34,702 bases of DNA from Odoribacter sp. UBA944 (lineage in GTDB: Bacteria; Bacteroidota; Bacteroidia; Bacteroidales; Marinifilaceae): NCBI GenBank assembly GCA_002293375.1, contig DBDA01000044.1, positions 45,187 through 79,888 of the forward strand. Reading direction: 5' to 3'. Shown in pieces: positions 24,865 to 32,698 of the stretch (position 1 is the stretch's first letter; every line of letters starts with the position of its first letter). A model generated the notes under the pieces. The model made no database searches and was not told the origin of the DNA. It was given only the letters and a program-made list of their open reading frames with translations. The position numbers and the translations under genes are program-made.

Positions 24865-26412
24865 CTACCTGTCGGCTTCCGGATCCCAGCCCAGCACAAA
24901 CACCGGGTCGGAGTAGTCGGTTATGATTTTCACATCTTTCACCGGGTCCAATTGGCCGGAGAGCGGGTTGCGTTTCGAAACATCCACCGGGCGACCGTCC
25001 GGGGTTCGGCTGTTGTATTCACGGAAAAACGTGGTGCCCTGTTCGTCATATATGTCACCCCAACCCGACAAAGGGATATTATCAAGCGTACAATCTATCA
25101 GCACGGCCTCGGCGTACGGATAAGATTTACCCTGATTTACAGGGGAGCGGGCAAGTACGCTTTCGGCATCCCGTCCCTTGAATGTGCAATTTACAAATAC
25201 ATTACCGTGGTTGGCGTCGGTGTTGCGGATCCACATAAAGGGGCCGCCGCTCGTAAGGGTACAGTTCCTGTAAAATCCGGGGCCCCGGCCGAGTATAGAG
25301 TCTCCGTCTCCGTCGATGATGCAGTCGACCAGATAGACCGATCCGTTTGCCTGCAACGCATCCCCCGAACCGACGATGTGTACATTTTTCAGGCAGTTCC
25401 TCGCTCCCATAATCAGCAGGCCTTCGGCTTGTCCCTTCAGATCGGTCCGAATGGTGAGGTTCTCAAAATACAGATCATAGCAATTGTCCGCCGCGAAAGC
25501 CGCCCGGCGCGAAGGGAAAGTTCCGGGAACTTCGTTGGTCTTTATATTGACAGGATGTGGGTTAAAGGTTTCATTATTGGGGTAATGGATCACAACCCCT
25601 TCGCGGCTTTCACCGATGATCGAAACACGACATTTGTTGCGGAAATAGACGAGTTCCTCGTAATCGCCGTTCCGGATAAAAACCTCCCATTTTTCTTCGC
25701 TGAAATCAGGGATAAAATCCATGGCGCCCTGTACCGTGTTGAAATCCCCGCTGTTGTCGCTACTGACAACCAGCCTCCTCACGTCAGCAGCGGGAGCTTT
25801 ATCCTTTGTCGAGAAACACCACTGTTTCGGCCCGGTTCCTGTAAAAACACCTGACACTGTAGTAAGTACGCCCCGATCTATCGTTACGGAATAGCTCTTG
25901 CCGTACTCCAACACATTGTTGTGCAAATAGACGGTTGCTGTGTTGCTGTGTACCCGGACCGGATGGAAGCGGAAAGCGTCCGAAAACCGGCCGATGATGG
26001 TCAACTGGTAGTTCGAAGTGTCGCGTACCGCCTCGCCGGAAGGGGTTCCCGGAATGGTATTTACGTTGGTCACATCGGTCGTTTCGTATTTGTACGGTAC
26101 GGGCGTATAAACAGCCTGCTGTTTCCGGAGCATATCGGGTTCTTTGGGGCCTGCCGGAATGCGGAGGTCGAGGCTGTCCACCACCTTGCCTGTGGAAAGA
26201 TCCCGGACCCGTATCATACCGACCTGTCCGATAGACGGCGCTTCGTTGAAAGTCAGCACCAAATGGGTATCGGGATTGACATCTTTCGCCCCGTTGGCCG
26301 GGAAAAGCGCCACTCCGGCCGGGCTGCCGGAAGGACGACACGAAATGGTCAGCACGAAAAGTGTGGCCAGATAAAAACCTTTCCAGTGTCTGATTTTTTT
26401 CATGATGTTCAT
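24865..26412 (-). CDS. Pectinesterase-like (CE8 family) lipoprotein
   Basis: From the ATG at 26412 the protein has 515 residues and starts MNIMKKIRHWKGFYLATLF, with a lipoprotein signal ending TISC. An Ig-like domain (Big_5 type; VALFPANGAKDVNPDTHLVL) is followed by a right-handed beta-helix. The helix has the pectinesterase entry motif SGDFNTVQGAMDFIPD and GDGDSILG, which keeps the Asp of GxxDFIFG. The Gln motif reads QAEGLLI and the Arg motif ARSPV lacks the usual Trp, so activity on pectin is likely but not certain. Location: cell surface. It sits between queC and queD, which normally are neighbours, and has its own promoter. The ATG at 26403 is an alternative start. Confidence 0.85.
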   Translation of the reverse strand: MNIMKKIRHWKGFYLATLFVLTISCRPSGSPAGVALFPANGAKDVNPDTHLVLTFNEAPSIGQVGMIRVRDLSTGKVVDSLDLRIPAGPKEPDMLRKQQAVYTPVPYKYETTDVTNVNTIPGTPSGEAVRDTSNYQLTIIGRFSDAFRFHPVRVHSNTATVYLHNNVLEYGKSYSVTIDRGVLTTVSGVFTGTGPKQWCFSTKDKAPAADVRRLVVSSDNSGDFNTVQGAMDFIPDFSEEKWEVFIRNGDYEELVYFRNKCRVSIIGESREGVVIHYPNNETFNPHPVNIKTNEVPGTFPSRRAAFAADNCYDLYFENLTIRTDLKGQAEGLLIMGARNCLKNVHIVGSGDALQANGSVYLVDCIIDGDGDSILGRGPGFYRNCTLTSGGPFMWIRNTDANHGNVFVNCTFKGRDAESVLARSPVNQGKSYPYAEAVLIDCTLDNIPLSGWGDIYDEQGTTFFREYNSRTPDGRPVDVSKRNPLSGQLDPVKDVKIITDYSDPVFVLGWDPEADR

Positions 26413-26429
26413 TGTATGGAAAATCTTCC

Positions 26430-26437
26430 CAAAGTTA
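26430..26437 (-). promoter_or_regulatory. -7 element of the pectinesterase gene
   Basis: TAACTTTG on the minus strand is an exact TAnnTTTG match. The surrounding 24 bp (26420-26443) nearly repeat the promoter of queC at 27179-27202. Confidence 0.6.
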
Positions 26438-26449
26438 GTAAGAGTTGTT

Positions 26450-27172
26450 TTAATATCTGTTTTCGTTGACTTGTTGAAACCCGGAATTCGGTAAAAGAGG
26501 GTCGCTGACACCCGCCTCTTCAAAAGCCCTGGCCCGGAGCAGGCAACTGTCACAGCTTCCGCAGGGCTTTTCACCACCCCGGTAACAGCTCCAGGTTGTT
26601 CCGTAATCTACGCCCAATTGCAACCCCCAACGGACTTCTTCCGCTTTGGTCAGGTGCATAAAGGGCGTGTGGAGGGTGATCCTGCGTTTTTTTTCCGCAC
26701 CCAGTATGGTACCTGCATTCACGGCCTCCTCCATCGCCCGGATAAAGGTTTCCCGGCAATCCACATAACCGGAGTAGTCCGTTTCGCTGACCCCGATAAA
26801 TATATCCGGGATATCCAATGCATCCGCGTAGGAGGCGGCTACCGCAAGGAAAATCATATTACGGGCCGGTACATAGGTAGCGGGGATTTCGGTACGCTAT
26901 GCCTGTCCGTCTTCAATCTCTTTCTCCGCATCAATCAGAGAACTGTGGCCCCATTGGTCCAGCATCAGTTGTACGACCTTGTGTTCTCTGACTCCCGCAA
27001 TCTTGGCGATTTCGATTGCGGCCCTCAGTTCGCGACGGTGTTTTTGTCCATACTCAAACGTCAACGCATGCAGTTCGTTGTACCCTTCACTTTTGGCTAC
27101 GTACAGAGCCGTTGCAGAATCTAACCCGCCCGACAACAACACAATGGCTTTTTTACAATCCCCCTTTTCCAT
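26450..27172 (-). pseudogene. queC: 7-cyano-7-deazaguanine synthase gene interrupted by an in-frame TAG
   Basis: Two halves in the same frame together span 240 codons, the usual QueC length. The first 91 codons carry the PP-loop ATPase motif VLLSGGLDSAT and FEYGQKHRREL. An amber codon follows (codon 92, 26897-26899). The frame then continues RTEIPATYVPARNMIFLAVAA, GVSETDYSGYVDC and the four-Cys zinc site SCYRGGEKPCGSCDSC. There is no frameshift and both halves look conserved, so the change is recent, a sequencing error, or a read-through site. QueC makes preQ0 from carboxydeazaguanine for queuosine. Restart at the ATG at 26857 would give only the C-terminal half, without the ATP site. Confidence 0.9.
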
Positions 27173-27188
27173 CTGTTTAAAATCTGCC

Positions 27189-27196
27189 CAAAATTA
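27189..27196 (-). promoter_or_regulatory. -7 element of queC
   Basis: TAATTTTG on the minus strand is an exact TAnnTTTG match, ending 16 bp before the queC start. The flanking bases duplicate those at the pectinesterase promoter. Confidence 0.6.
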
Positions 27197-27237
27197 GTAA
27201 GAATCTATTTAAATTTTCTTACCAAAACAGGCATAAA

Positions 27238-27276
27238 ACACCCTTCTCCTCTTCCAAAAATGCAAAAAATCCCGTA
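27238..27276 (+). repeat. Shared 39-bp intergenic head motif, copy B
   Basis: 35 of 39 bases match 12305-12343, in the same orientation relative to the following 11-bp repeat array. Confidence 0.8.
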
Positions 27277-27409
27277 ATATTGTGTCCCAGACCGGCATCT
27301 TGGGAAAACAACTAAAAAAGTTGCAAACGATGTTATCCAATGAAATGTTGCACAAACAAGCGCAGCACTCGTTTGAAAATATGCCCACAGTGGACTGTAA
27401 TACACGTGC

Positions 27410-27475
27410 GTGTTCCGTGCGTGTTCCGTGCGTGTTCCGTAGGTATTCTGTAGGTGTTCCGTAGGTGTTCCATAG
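27410..27475 (+). repeat. 11-bp-period tandem repeat, array B (6 units)
   Basis: Six contiguous 11-bp units: GTGTTCCGTGC twice, GTGTTCCGTAG, GTATTCTGTAG, GTGTTCCGTAG and GTGTTCCATAG. The period equals that of array A, but the unit sequence is unrelated. The minus-strand open frame that crosses it has repetitive, non-protein-like sequence. Confidence 0.9.
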
Positions 27476-27581
27476 GCAGAATAATAAAAGAACACAACGT
27501 ATATCTCCTCGTCGCGAAGCTCTCTCAAACAGCGCTCAAATAACTTCGGTAAAAAATTTAAACAGACTCTCAGTTTTTCCT

Positions 27582-27589
27582 TACCTTTG
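27582..27589 (+). promoter_or_regulatory. -7 element of the biotin operon
   Basis: TACCTTTG matches TAnnTTTG exactly, 22 bp before the bioB ATG. It lies just outside the right end of the inverted-repeat element. No BirA-type operator is recognised. Confidence 0.6.
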
Positions 27590-27611
27590 TTTGCTTGTTT
27601 ATTGAGATCAG

Positions 27612-28586
27612 ATGCAGATAGAGGAACTGAAAGAGCGGGTGTTGGCAGGAGGGATGCTGAGCCGCGAGGAGGCCTTGGAGTTGAGCCGGGCGGAGGATAA
27701 ATCGTTGTTGTACCGCGCGGCGGGAGAGATCCGGGATAGAATATGCGGGAAGAGTTTCGATACCTGCTCAATCGTCAACGCCCGTTCGGGGCGCTGTTCG
27801 GAAGATTGCTGCTGGTGCGCCCAGTCGGCGGCTTTCCCTGCGCAGATTGCCGAATACGACCTGATCGACGAGCAAACCTGCCTGGAGCTGGCCCGCAGCA
27901 ATGCAGAGTTCGGTGTGGACAAATTTTCGTTCGTAACCAGCGGCCGCTCCCTGTCCGATCGAAATATTGAACGTTTGTGTGGGTACGCCGTGAAGATCAA
28001 AGCGGCTGTTCCGTTGAAACTTTGCGCTTCCATGGGGTTGCTGAACAGAGAGCAATTGCAGAAGTTAAAAGAGGCCGGAATACAGCGCTACCATTGTAAT
28101 CTGGAGACAGCCCCGGCCTATTTTCCCTCGCTGTGCAGCACGCATACCGTCGAAGAGAAGACCCGGACCATCCGGGCGGCCCGGGAGGTGGGGCTGGAGG
28201 TCTGTTCCGGCGGGATCATCGGCATGGGAGAGAGCACGACCGACCGGATAGACTTGGCGCTGGCGTTACGGGAACTGGGGATCCTCTCCATACCGCTGAA
28301 TATACTGAACCCCATACCGGGTACGCCATTGGCGGACACGCCTCCTTTGAGTGATGAAGAAATATTGACCACCATAGCCGTGTTTCGTTTCCTCCACCCG
28401 GCGGCCTGGATCCGTTTTGCCGGCGGTCGATCGCTGATCCGGCACTTGGAAGCAGACGCCATCCGGGCCGGGATAAACGCCGCCATTGTCGGGGACCTGC
28501 TGACGACTGCCGGCTCCGCGGTGAAAGAAGATATCCGGAAAGTAACGGAGATGGGATATACCCTCAATCAAGATAGTATACGATGA
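27612..28586 (+). CDS. bioB: Biotin synthase, probably Type II
   Basis: The 324-residue radical SAM enzyme inserts sulfur into dethiobiotin. The radical SAM cluster site is RCSEDCCWC (Cys62, Cys66, Cys69), preceded by KSFDTCSIVNARSGRC. Of the auxiliary [2Fe-2S] ligands of E. coli BioB, the equivalents of Cys128 (Cys138, KLCASMG) and Cys188 (Cys198, VCSGGIIG) are kept, but Cys97 is replaced by Ser106 (KFSFVTSG). Extra cysteines appear at 162 (YHCNLET, where E. coli has NHNLDT) and 175. This fits the Type II BioB of obligate anaerobes, which has a 4Fe-5S auxiliary cluster; the typing is from memory of that work. It overlaps bioA by 4 bases (ATGA). Confidence 0.92.
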   Translation: MQIEELKERVLAGGMLSREEALELSRAEDKSLLYRAAGEIRDRICGKSFDTCSIVNARSGRCSEDCCWCAQSAAFPAQIAEYDLIDEQTCLELARSNAEFGVDKFSFVTSGRSLSDRNIERLCGYAVKIKAAVPLKLCASMGLLNREQLQKLKEAGIQRYHCNLETAPAYFPSLCSTHTVEEKTRTIRAAREVGLEVCSGGIIGMGESTTDRIDLALALRELGILSIPLNILNPIPGTPLADTPPLSDEEILTTIAVFRFLHPAAWIRFAGGRSLIRHLEADAIRAGINAAIVGDLLTTAGSAVKEDIRKVTEMGYTLNQDSIR

Positions 28587-29863
28587 CAACGGAAGAGTTA
28601 CTGCAATACGACCGGGAGCACATCTGGCACCCGTATACCTCCACTACCGATCCGCTACCGGTCTATCCGGTCCGGCGGGCGGAGGGGGTCTATATCGAAT
28701 TGGAGGACGGGCGGCGCCTGATAGACGGCATGTCCTCCTGGTGGTGCGAGATACACGGTTACAACCATCCCGTCCTGAACCAGGCCGTCGAAAAACAGTT
28801 GAAAGAGGTTTCCCACGTGATGTTCGGCGGGTTGACCCACCGGCCGGCCGTGGAGCTGGCCAGGCGGATCCTCTCGGTGGCGCCGGCCGGACTGGAGAAG
28901 ATCTTTTTCTGTGACTCCGGTTCCGTAGCCGTGGAGGTGGCCATGAAAATGGCGATCCAGTACTGGCATGCCAAAGGCAGGGAGGGGAAAAACCGGTTTG
29001 TCAGTTTGTACAAAGGCTACCACGGAGATACCTGGAACGCGATGTCCGTATGCGATCCGGTAACCGGTATGCACTCTATTTTCCGGGGATGTTTGCCAGT
29101 GCAACAGTTTATTCCTTCTCCGGAGTGCCGCTTCGGGGAACCTTGCCGGGAGGAGGATATGGTCCCCTTGGCCGCTTACCTGGAAGAACACAGCGAAAGT
29201 ACGGCGGCTGTGATCTTAGAGCCGGTTGTGCAGGGAGCGGGAGGGATGCGTTTCTACTCTGCAGACTACCTGCGGAGAGCCCTGGAGTTGTGCGACCGGT
29301 ACGATGTTTTGCTGATCTGCGATGAGATCGCTACTGGATTTGGACGGACCGGTAAACTGTGGGCGGTAGACCATGCCGGGATCTCTCCGGACATTATGTG
29401 TATCGGAAAAGCCATTACCGGCGGCTACCTGAGTTTTGCCGCTACGTTGGGCACCAACCGGGTGGCGGAAACGATCTGTTCCGGGGAACCTTACGTATTT
29501 ATGCACGGCCCCACATTTATGGGAAATCCGCTGGCCTGTGCGGTAGCGAACGCTTCTGTCGGCTTGCTGTTAGAGTACGATCTGGAACAGATGATCGGAA
29601 GGATTGAGCGCCAGTTGAAAGAGGAGTTAGCCCCGGCGGCTTCGTTAGATTCGGTCCAAGAGGTGCGTGTATTGGGTGCTATCGGGGTTATTGAACTGAA
29701 GGAGCCGGTGGATATGGGGAAGATTCAGGCGGAGTTTGTCCGGGAGGGCGTATGGGTGCGCCCGTTCGGGAAATTGGTCTACATCATGCCCCCCTTCGTC
29801 ATCCGGCCGGAAGAGTTGCGGGTACTGACGGGCGCCCTGATCCGGGTGGTGAAAAAGATGTAG
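28583..29863 (+). CDS. bioA: Adenosylmethionine-8-amino-7-oxononanoate aminotransferase
   Basis: The 426-residue class III PLP aminotransferase converts KAPA to DAPA using SAM as amino donor. Typical BioA features: IWHPYTS near the N-terminus, MSSWWCEIHGYNHP, FFCDSGSVAVEVAMKMA, LICDEIATGFGRTG and the PLP-lysine motif IGKAITGGYL. Length fits the family. Its stop codon overlaps the first base of the MITE-like element that separates it from bioF. Confidence 0.95.
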   Translation: MTTEELLQYDREHIWHPYTSTTDPLPVYPVRRAEGVYIELEDGRRLIDGMSSWWCEIHGYNHPVLNQAVEKQLKEVSHVMFGGLTHRPAVELARRILSVAPAGLEKIFFCDSGSVAVEVAMKMAIQYWHAKGREGKNRFVSLYKGYHGDTWNAMSVCDPVTGMHSIFRGCLPVQQFIPSPECRFGEPCREEDMVPLAAYLEEHSESTAAVILEPVVQGAGGMRFYSADYLRRALELCDRYDVLLICDEIATGFGRTGKLWAVDHAGISPDIMCIGKAITGGYLSFAATLGTNRVAETICSGEPYVFMHGPTFMGNPLACAVANASVGLLLEYDLEQMIGRIERQLKEELAPAASLDSVQEVRVLGAIGVIELKEPVDMGKIQAEFVREGVWVRPFGKLVYIMPPFVIRPEELRVLTGALIRVVKKM

Positions 29864-30022
29864 AACTTGTTTGGATGTTTCCGCCGAAGCTATTTTTTAG
29901 TCATTTTGGCCTCATTTTTCGGCGGAAACGAGGCGCATAGTGGTGCTATGTAACGAGTTTTCGATATAAAATGAGGCCCAAAGGGCAAAAAAGAGCAAGT
30001 GGGGAAAAATTCAAACAAGCTC
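29863..30022. mobile_element. 160-bp MITE-like foldback element between bioA and bioF
   Basis: The left end (29863-29882, GAACTTGTTTGGATGTTTCC) is an imperfect inverted copy of the right end (30001-30022, ending ATTCAAACAAGCTC). Further nested inverted repeats: TTTCCGCCGA (29878-29887) with TCGGCGGAAA (29919-29928); GGCCTCATTTT (29908-29918) with AAAATGAGGCC (29968-29978); CATAG-tggtg-CTATG (29936-29950). No coding frame belongs to it. It would be transcribed within the biotin operon as a folded RNA. Confidence 0.7.
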
Positions 30023-30027
30023 TAACT

Positions 30028-31218
30028 ATGGGAGAAGAACGGTATAGATACAAATTGGAAAAGATCCGGGAAGCAGGCAATTACCGGTTGCTCCGGAATT
30101 TGGAACACAATGGTTTCCTGATCAGCGACGGAGAGCGGGAGATGCTGAATCTTTCGTCCAACGACTACCTGGGGTTATCTTCCAACCCGAAGCTGTTGCA
30201 GGATTTTTACGCCCAAACGGACGTTAAAGCGTTGCCCTACAGCGCAGTCTCCTCCCGGCTGCTTTCCGGAAACCACGAATACTACGGCTTGTTGGAAAAC
30301 GACCTGTGTGATTGGTATGGCAAGGAAGCAGCTTTGGTGTTTAATTCCGGTTACCACGCCAACATCGGCATTTTGCCGGCTTTGGCCGGAAAACGGGATT
30401 TGATCGTGGCCGATAAGCAGGTACACGCCAGTCTGATCGACGGCATGCGGCTCAGCGAAGCGGAGATGATTCGTTACCAACACTTGGATTTGGAACAGTT
30501 GCGCAGCATCCTGTTGCAACACCGGGAGCAGTATGACCAGGTCTTTATTGTGACAGAATCGGTTTTCAGCATGGATGGGGATGTGGCTCCGCTTCAGGAG
30601 TTGTGCGAAATCAAAAAGGAGTTCGACGCTTTTCTTTATGTCGACGAAGCGCATGCGGTCGGAGTACGGGGCACCAACGGTTTAGGATGCGCCGAGGAGC
30701 AGGCCTGTATGGAAGATATTGATTTTCTGGTCGGCACTTTTGGGAAAGCATTTGCTTCCGTTGGGGCTTTTGTGGTGTGTAATGAACTCTTCCGGGAGTA
30801 CTTGGTGAACACCCAGCGCAGCCTGATCTTCACCACCGGATTGCCGCCGGTCAATGTGGCCTGGACTCGTTTTGTCCTGAACCGGATGCCGGAGTTTTAC
30901 GACGCCCGGATCAAATTGGCCGGAATGGCGGCAACGTTGCGGGGCATCCTGCAGGAGAAAGGATTTGAAACCAGAGGAGCGTCCCACATCGTTCCCTTTA
31001 TTTGCGGCTCCAACGAAAACAGTCTGGAGATGGCTGGCTTGTTGCAGGAGAACGGTTTTTTTGCTTTGCCGGTGCGTTATCCGACTGTCCCGAAGAATCA
31101 GGCGCGGATCCGTTTCTCCCTGAATGCGGCGATCCCGGACGAAGAGTATGCGTGCCTGTTTGACTTTTTGCACAACGGATTGGAAGATGAACCGGGAGTA
31201 GCCGGAAGCGAGGATTGA
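30028..31218 (+). CDS. bioF: 8-amino-7-oxononanoate synthase
   Basis: The 396-residue PLP enzyme condenses pimeloyl-ACP with alanine. It has LSSNDYLGLSSNP, VFNSGYHANIGIL, VDEAHAVGVRGTNGLG and the PLP lysine in GTFGKAFASVGAFV. The start at 30028 (MGEERYRYKLEKIREAG) is chosen because the upstream in-frame ATG at 29971 lies inside the MITE-like element and would add 19 unrelated basic residues. bioG follows after 22 bp. Confidence 0.93.
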   Translation: MGEERYRYKLEKIREAGNYRLLRNLEHNGFLISDGEREMLNLSSNDYLGLSSNPKLLQDFYAQTDVKALPYSAVSSRLLSGNHEYYGLLENDLCDWYGKEAALVFNSGYHANIGILPALAGKRDLIVADKQVHASLIDGMRLSEAEMIRYQHLDLEQLRSILLQHREQYDQVFIVTESVFSMDGDVAPLQELCEIKKEFDAFLYVDEAHAVGVRGTNGLGCAEEQACMEDIDFLVGTFGKAFASVGAFVVCNELFREYLVNTQRSLIFTTGLPPVNVAWTRFVLNRMPEFYDARIKLAGMAATLRGILQEKGFETRGASHIVPFICGSNENSLEMAGLLQENGFFALPVRYPTVPKNQARIRFSLNAAIPDEEYACLFDFLHNGLEDEPGVAGSED

Positions 31219-31240
31219 CAGGGTGTAAGTGAGGAAAAGT

Positions 31241-31918
31241 ATGCGAATAGAGTGGATTTGTCAACAAGGAGGGGGGAGGGTTGTTGTTTTCTTCAACGGA
31301 TGGGGCATGGACAGACGGGCCGTTTCGCACTTGGTGTGCGACGACGATTTGTTGCTGATCAGCGATTATCGAAAATTGGAACCGGAACGTTTGCCTGATC
31401 TTTCCGCCTATGGCGAGGTACGGATCGCGGCTTGGTCGATGGGGGTTTGGGCGGCTTTCGCCCTATTGCCCGATTGGGGCGTTTCTTACGACCGATTGGT
31501 CGGATTGAACGGGACGGCTTTTCCGGTAGATAACCGCTACGGGATCCCGGAGGCTGTTTACCGGTTGACGGAACGGGGAATGAACGAACAGGGAAGGGCG
31601 AAATTTTTTGCCCGGATGTTTACCGAAGAGGTGGAACGGCAGCGGTTTCGGGGCCAGGAGCCGGAACGGGCTTTGCCGGAGCAGTTGGAGGAGTTGGCGG
31701 CGGTCCGGGAAGCCGGAGGGCGCGATTGGATCGATGGGGTAACTCTGCGTTGGAACAAGGTCTATCTGTCGGAAGAGGATGTGATCTTTCCCACAGCCAA
31801 TCAGCGGGCTTTCTGGGCGAACAGGTGCGAAATCACCCCGTTACCGGGCGGACACTATCCGTTTTACCGGTTCGGTTGCTGGGATGAAATTTTTGGAGGT
31901 ACGACAAATGATCAATAA
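31241..31918 (+). CDS. bioG: Pimeloyl-ACP methyl ester esterase BioG
   Basis: This 225-residue alpha/beta hydrolase has the BioG (DUF452) marks FFNGWGMD and AWSMGVWAAF, with the nucleophilic Ser in SMG and a late His in GGHYPF. It frees pimeloyl-ACP from its methyl ester, the step BioH does in E. coli. The ATG at 31241 follows a purine-rich AGGAAAA; a GTG at 31229 would add four residues. It overlaps bioC by 11 bases. Confidence 0.88.
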   Translation: MRIEWICQQGGGRVVVFFNGWGMDRRAVSHLVCDDDLLLISDYRKLEPERLPDLSAYGEVRIAAWSMGVWAAFALLPDWGVSYDRLVGLNGTAFPVDNRYGIPEAVYRLTERGMNEQGRAKFFARMFTEEVERQRFRGQEPERALPEQLEELAAVREAGGRDWIDGVTLRWNKVYLSEEDVIFPTANQRAFWANRCEITPLPGGHYPFYRFGCWDEIFGGTTNDQ

Positions 31919-32678
31919 AACACTGAATAAGAAACATATAGAAAAACGTTTCAACCAGAGCGCCGGCAGTTACGACGAACACGCCCACGTGCAGCGCCAA
32001 GTGGTTCAGCGGCTCCGGGAATTACTGGCCGGACACCTCTCCGGAGGAGCGTTCAAGGTGTTGGAAGCGGGGTGTGGAACAGGGTTGTTGACGCGGGAAC
32101 TGAAAAGATGGCCGGCTGTGGCTGAACTTTGGGTGAATGACCTGTCGAAAGAGTTGTGCTCCCGGACGGCGGAGTTGTTAGAGGTCCCGGCACTGTGCAT
32201 TGTTCCGGGAGATATTGAAACCGTCGAACTGCCTGTCGGTTTTCATCTGATCGTCTCTTCGTCTGTTTTTCAATGGCTTACTGCTCCCGGTGAGACGATC
32301 GCCCGGTTGGTTTCCCGCTTAGCGCCGGGCGGGTGGTTGGTTTTCAGTACATTCGGCGTCCGCAACCTGCAAGAGATCCGGGAATTGACCGGAGAGGGGT
32401 TGGATTATCCGGATGGAGCGACGATGCGTTCTTTATTAGCAGCCGGAACAGAGTTGTTGTATGCGGAAGAAGAGGAGGTCCGCCTTCGTTTTTCCGATCC
32501 GGTAGAGGTGTTGCAACACTTAAAGAAAACAGGTGTAAACAGTTTGCCCTCCACAAACTTACGCACCCCTTCCGCACTACATCGTTTTGTGGCAGCGTAC
32601 CGCGACCGCTACTCGGACGATGATGGCTTCTGTTACCTTACCTACCATCCGGTCTATTACGTTTGCAGGAAGCCCTGA
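31908..32678 (+). CDS. bioC: Malonyl-ACP O-methyltransferase
   Basis: The 256-residue SAM methyltransferase starts MINKTLNKKHIEKRFNQSAG, the typical BioC N-terminus, with VLEAGCGTGLLT as the SAM motif and SSSVFQWL and PGGWLVFSTFG farther on. It methylates malonyl-ACP so that fatty acid synthase can build pimelate. A good Shine-Dalgarno site (GGAGGT, 31895-31900) decides the start at 31908 over the upstream ATG at 31884. BioG and BioC are coupled by overlap; in some Bacteroidota they are fused. Confidence 0.92.
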   Translation: MINKTLNKKHIEKRFNQSAGSYDEHAHVQRQVVQRLRELLAGHLSGGAFKVLEAGCGTGLLTRELKRWPAVAELWVNDLSKELCSRTAELLEVPALCIVPGDIETVELPVGFHLIVSSSVFQWLTAPGETIARLVSRLAPGGWLVFSTFGVRNLQEIRELTGEGLDYPDGATMRSLLAAGTELLYAEEEEVRLRFSDPVEVLQHLKKTGVNSLPSTNLRTPSALHRFVAAYRDRYSDDDGFCYLTYHPVYYVCRKP

Positions 32679-32698
32679 CATTTATAACACAAAGGAAT

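Larger units (their letters stand above)
27201..27569. mobile_element. MITE-like intergenic element with terminal inverted repeats
   Basis: The left end (27201-27225, GAATCTATTTAAATTTTC plus TTACCAA) and the reverse complement of the right end (27545-27569, GAGTCTGTTTAAATTTT plus TTACCGAA) match at about 22 of 25 positions with one gap. Inside lie the 39-bp head motif (27238-27276), a small hairpin (CAACTAAAAAAGTTG) and an 11-bp tandem repeat. It encodes no transposase. It fills nearly the whole queC-bioB gap, 27173-27611. Confidence 0.6.

Noticed and set aside
27410..27475. Possible CRISPR array
   Set aside because: Units are 11 bp with no spacers between them and no cas genes nearby; this is a simple tandem repeat.
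27205..27771. 188-codon minus-strand frame between queC and bioB
   Set aside because: It runs through the 11-bp array, giving a low-complexity product, and overlaps the bioB start region; explained by the repeat.
27612..28586. Sixth RiPP-type radical SAM enzyme
   Set aside because: The radical SAM gene in the biotin operon is biotin synthase by sequence and context, without a SPASM domain.
29971..30027. Upstream ATG that would lengthen BioF by 19 residues
   Set aside because: The added residues come from the MITE-like element and have no relation to BioF; the ATG at 30028 gives the usual N-terminus.
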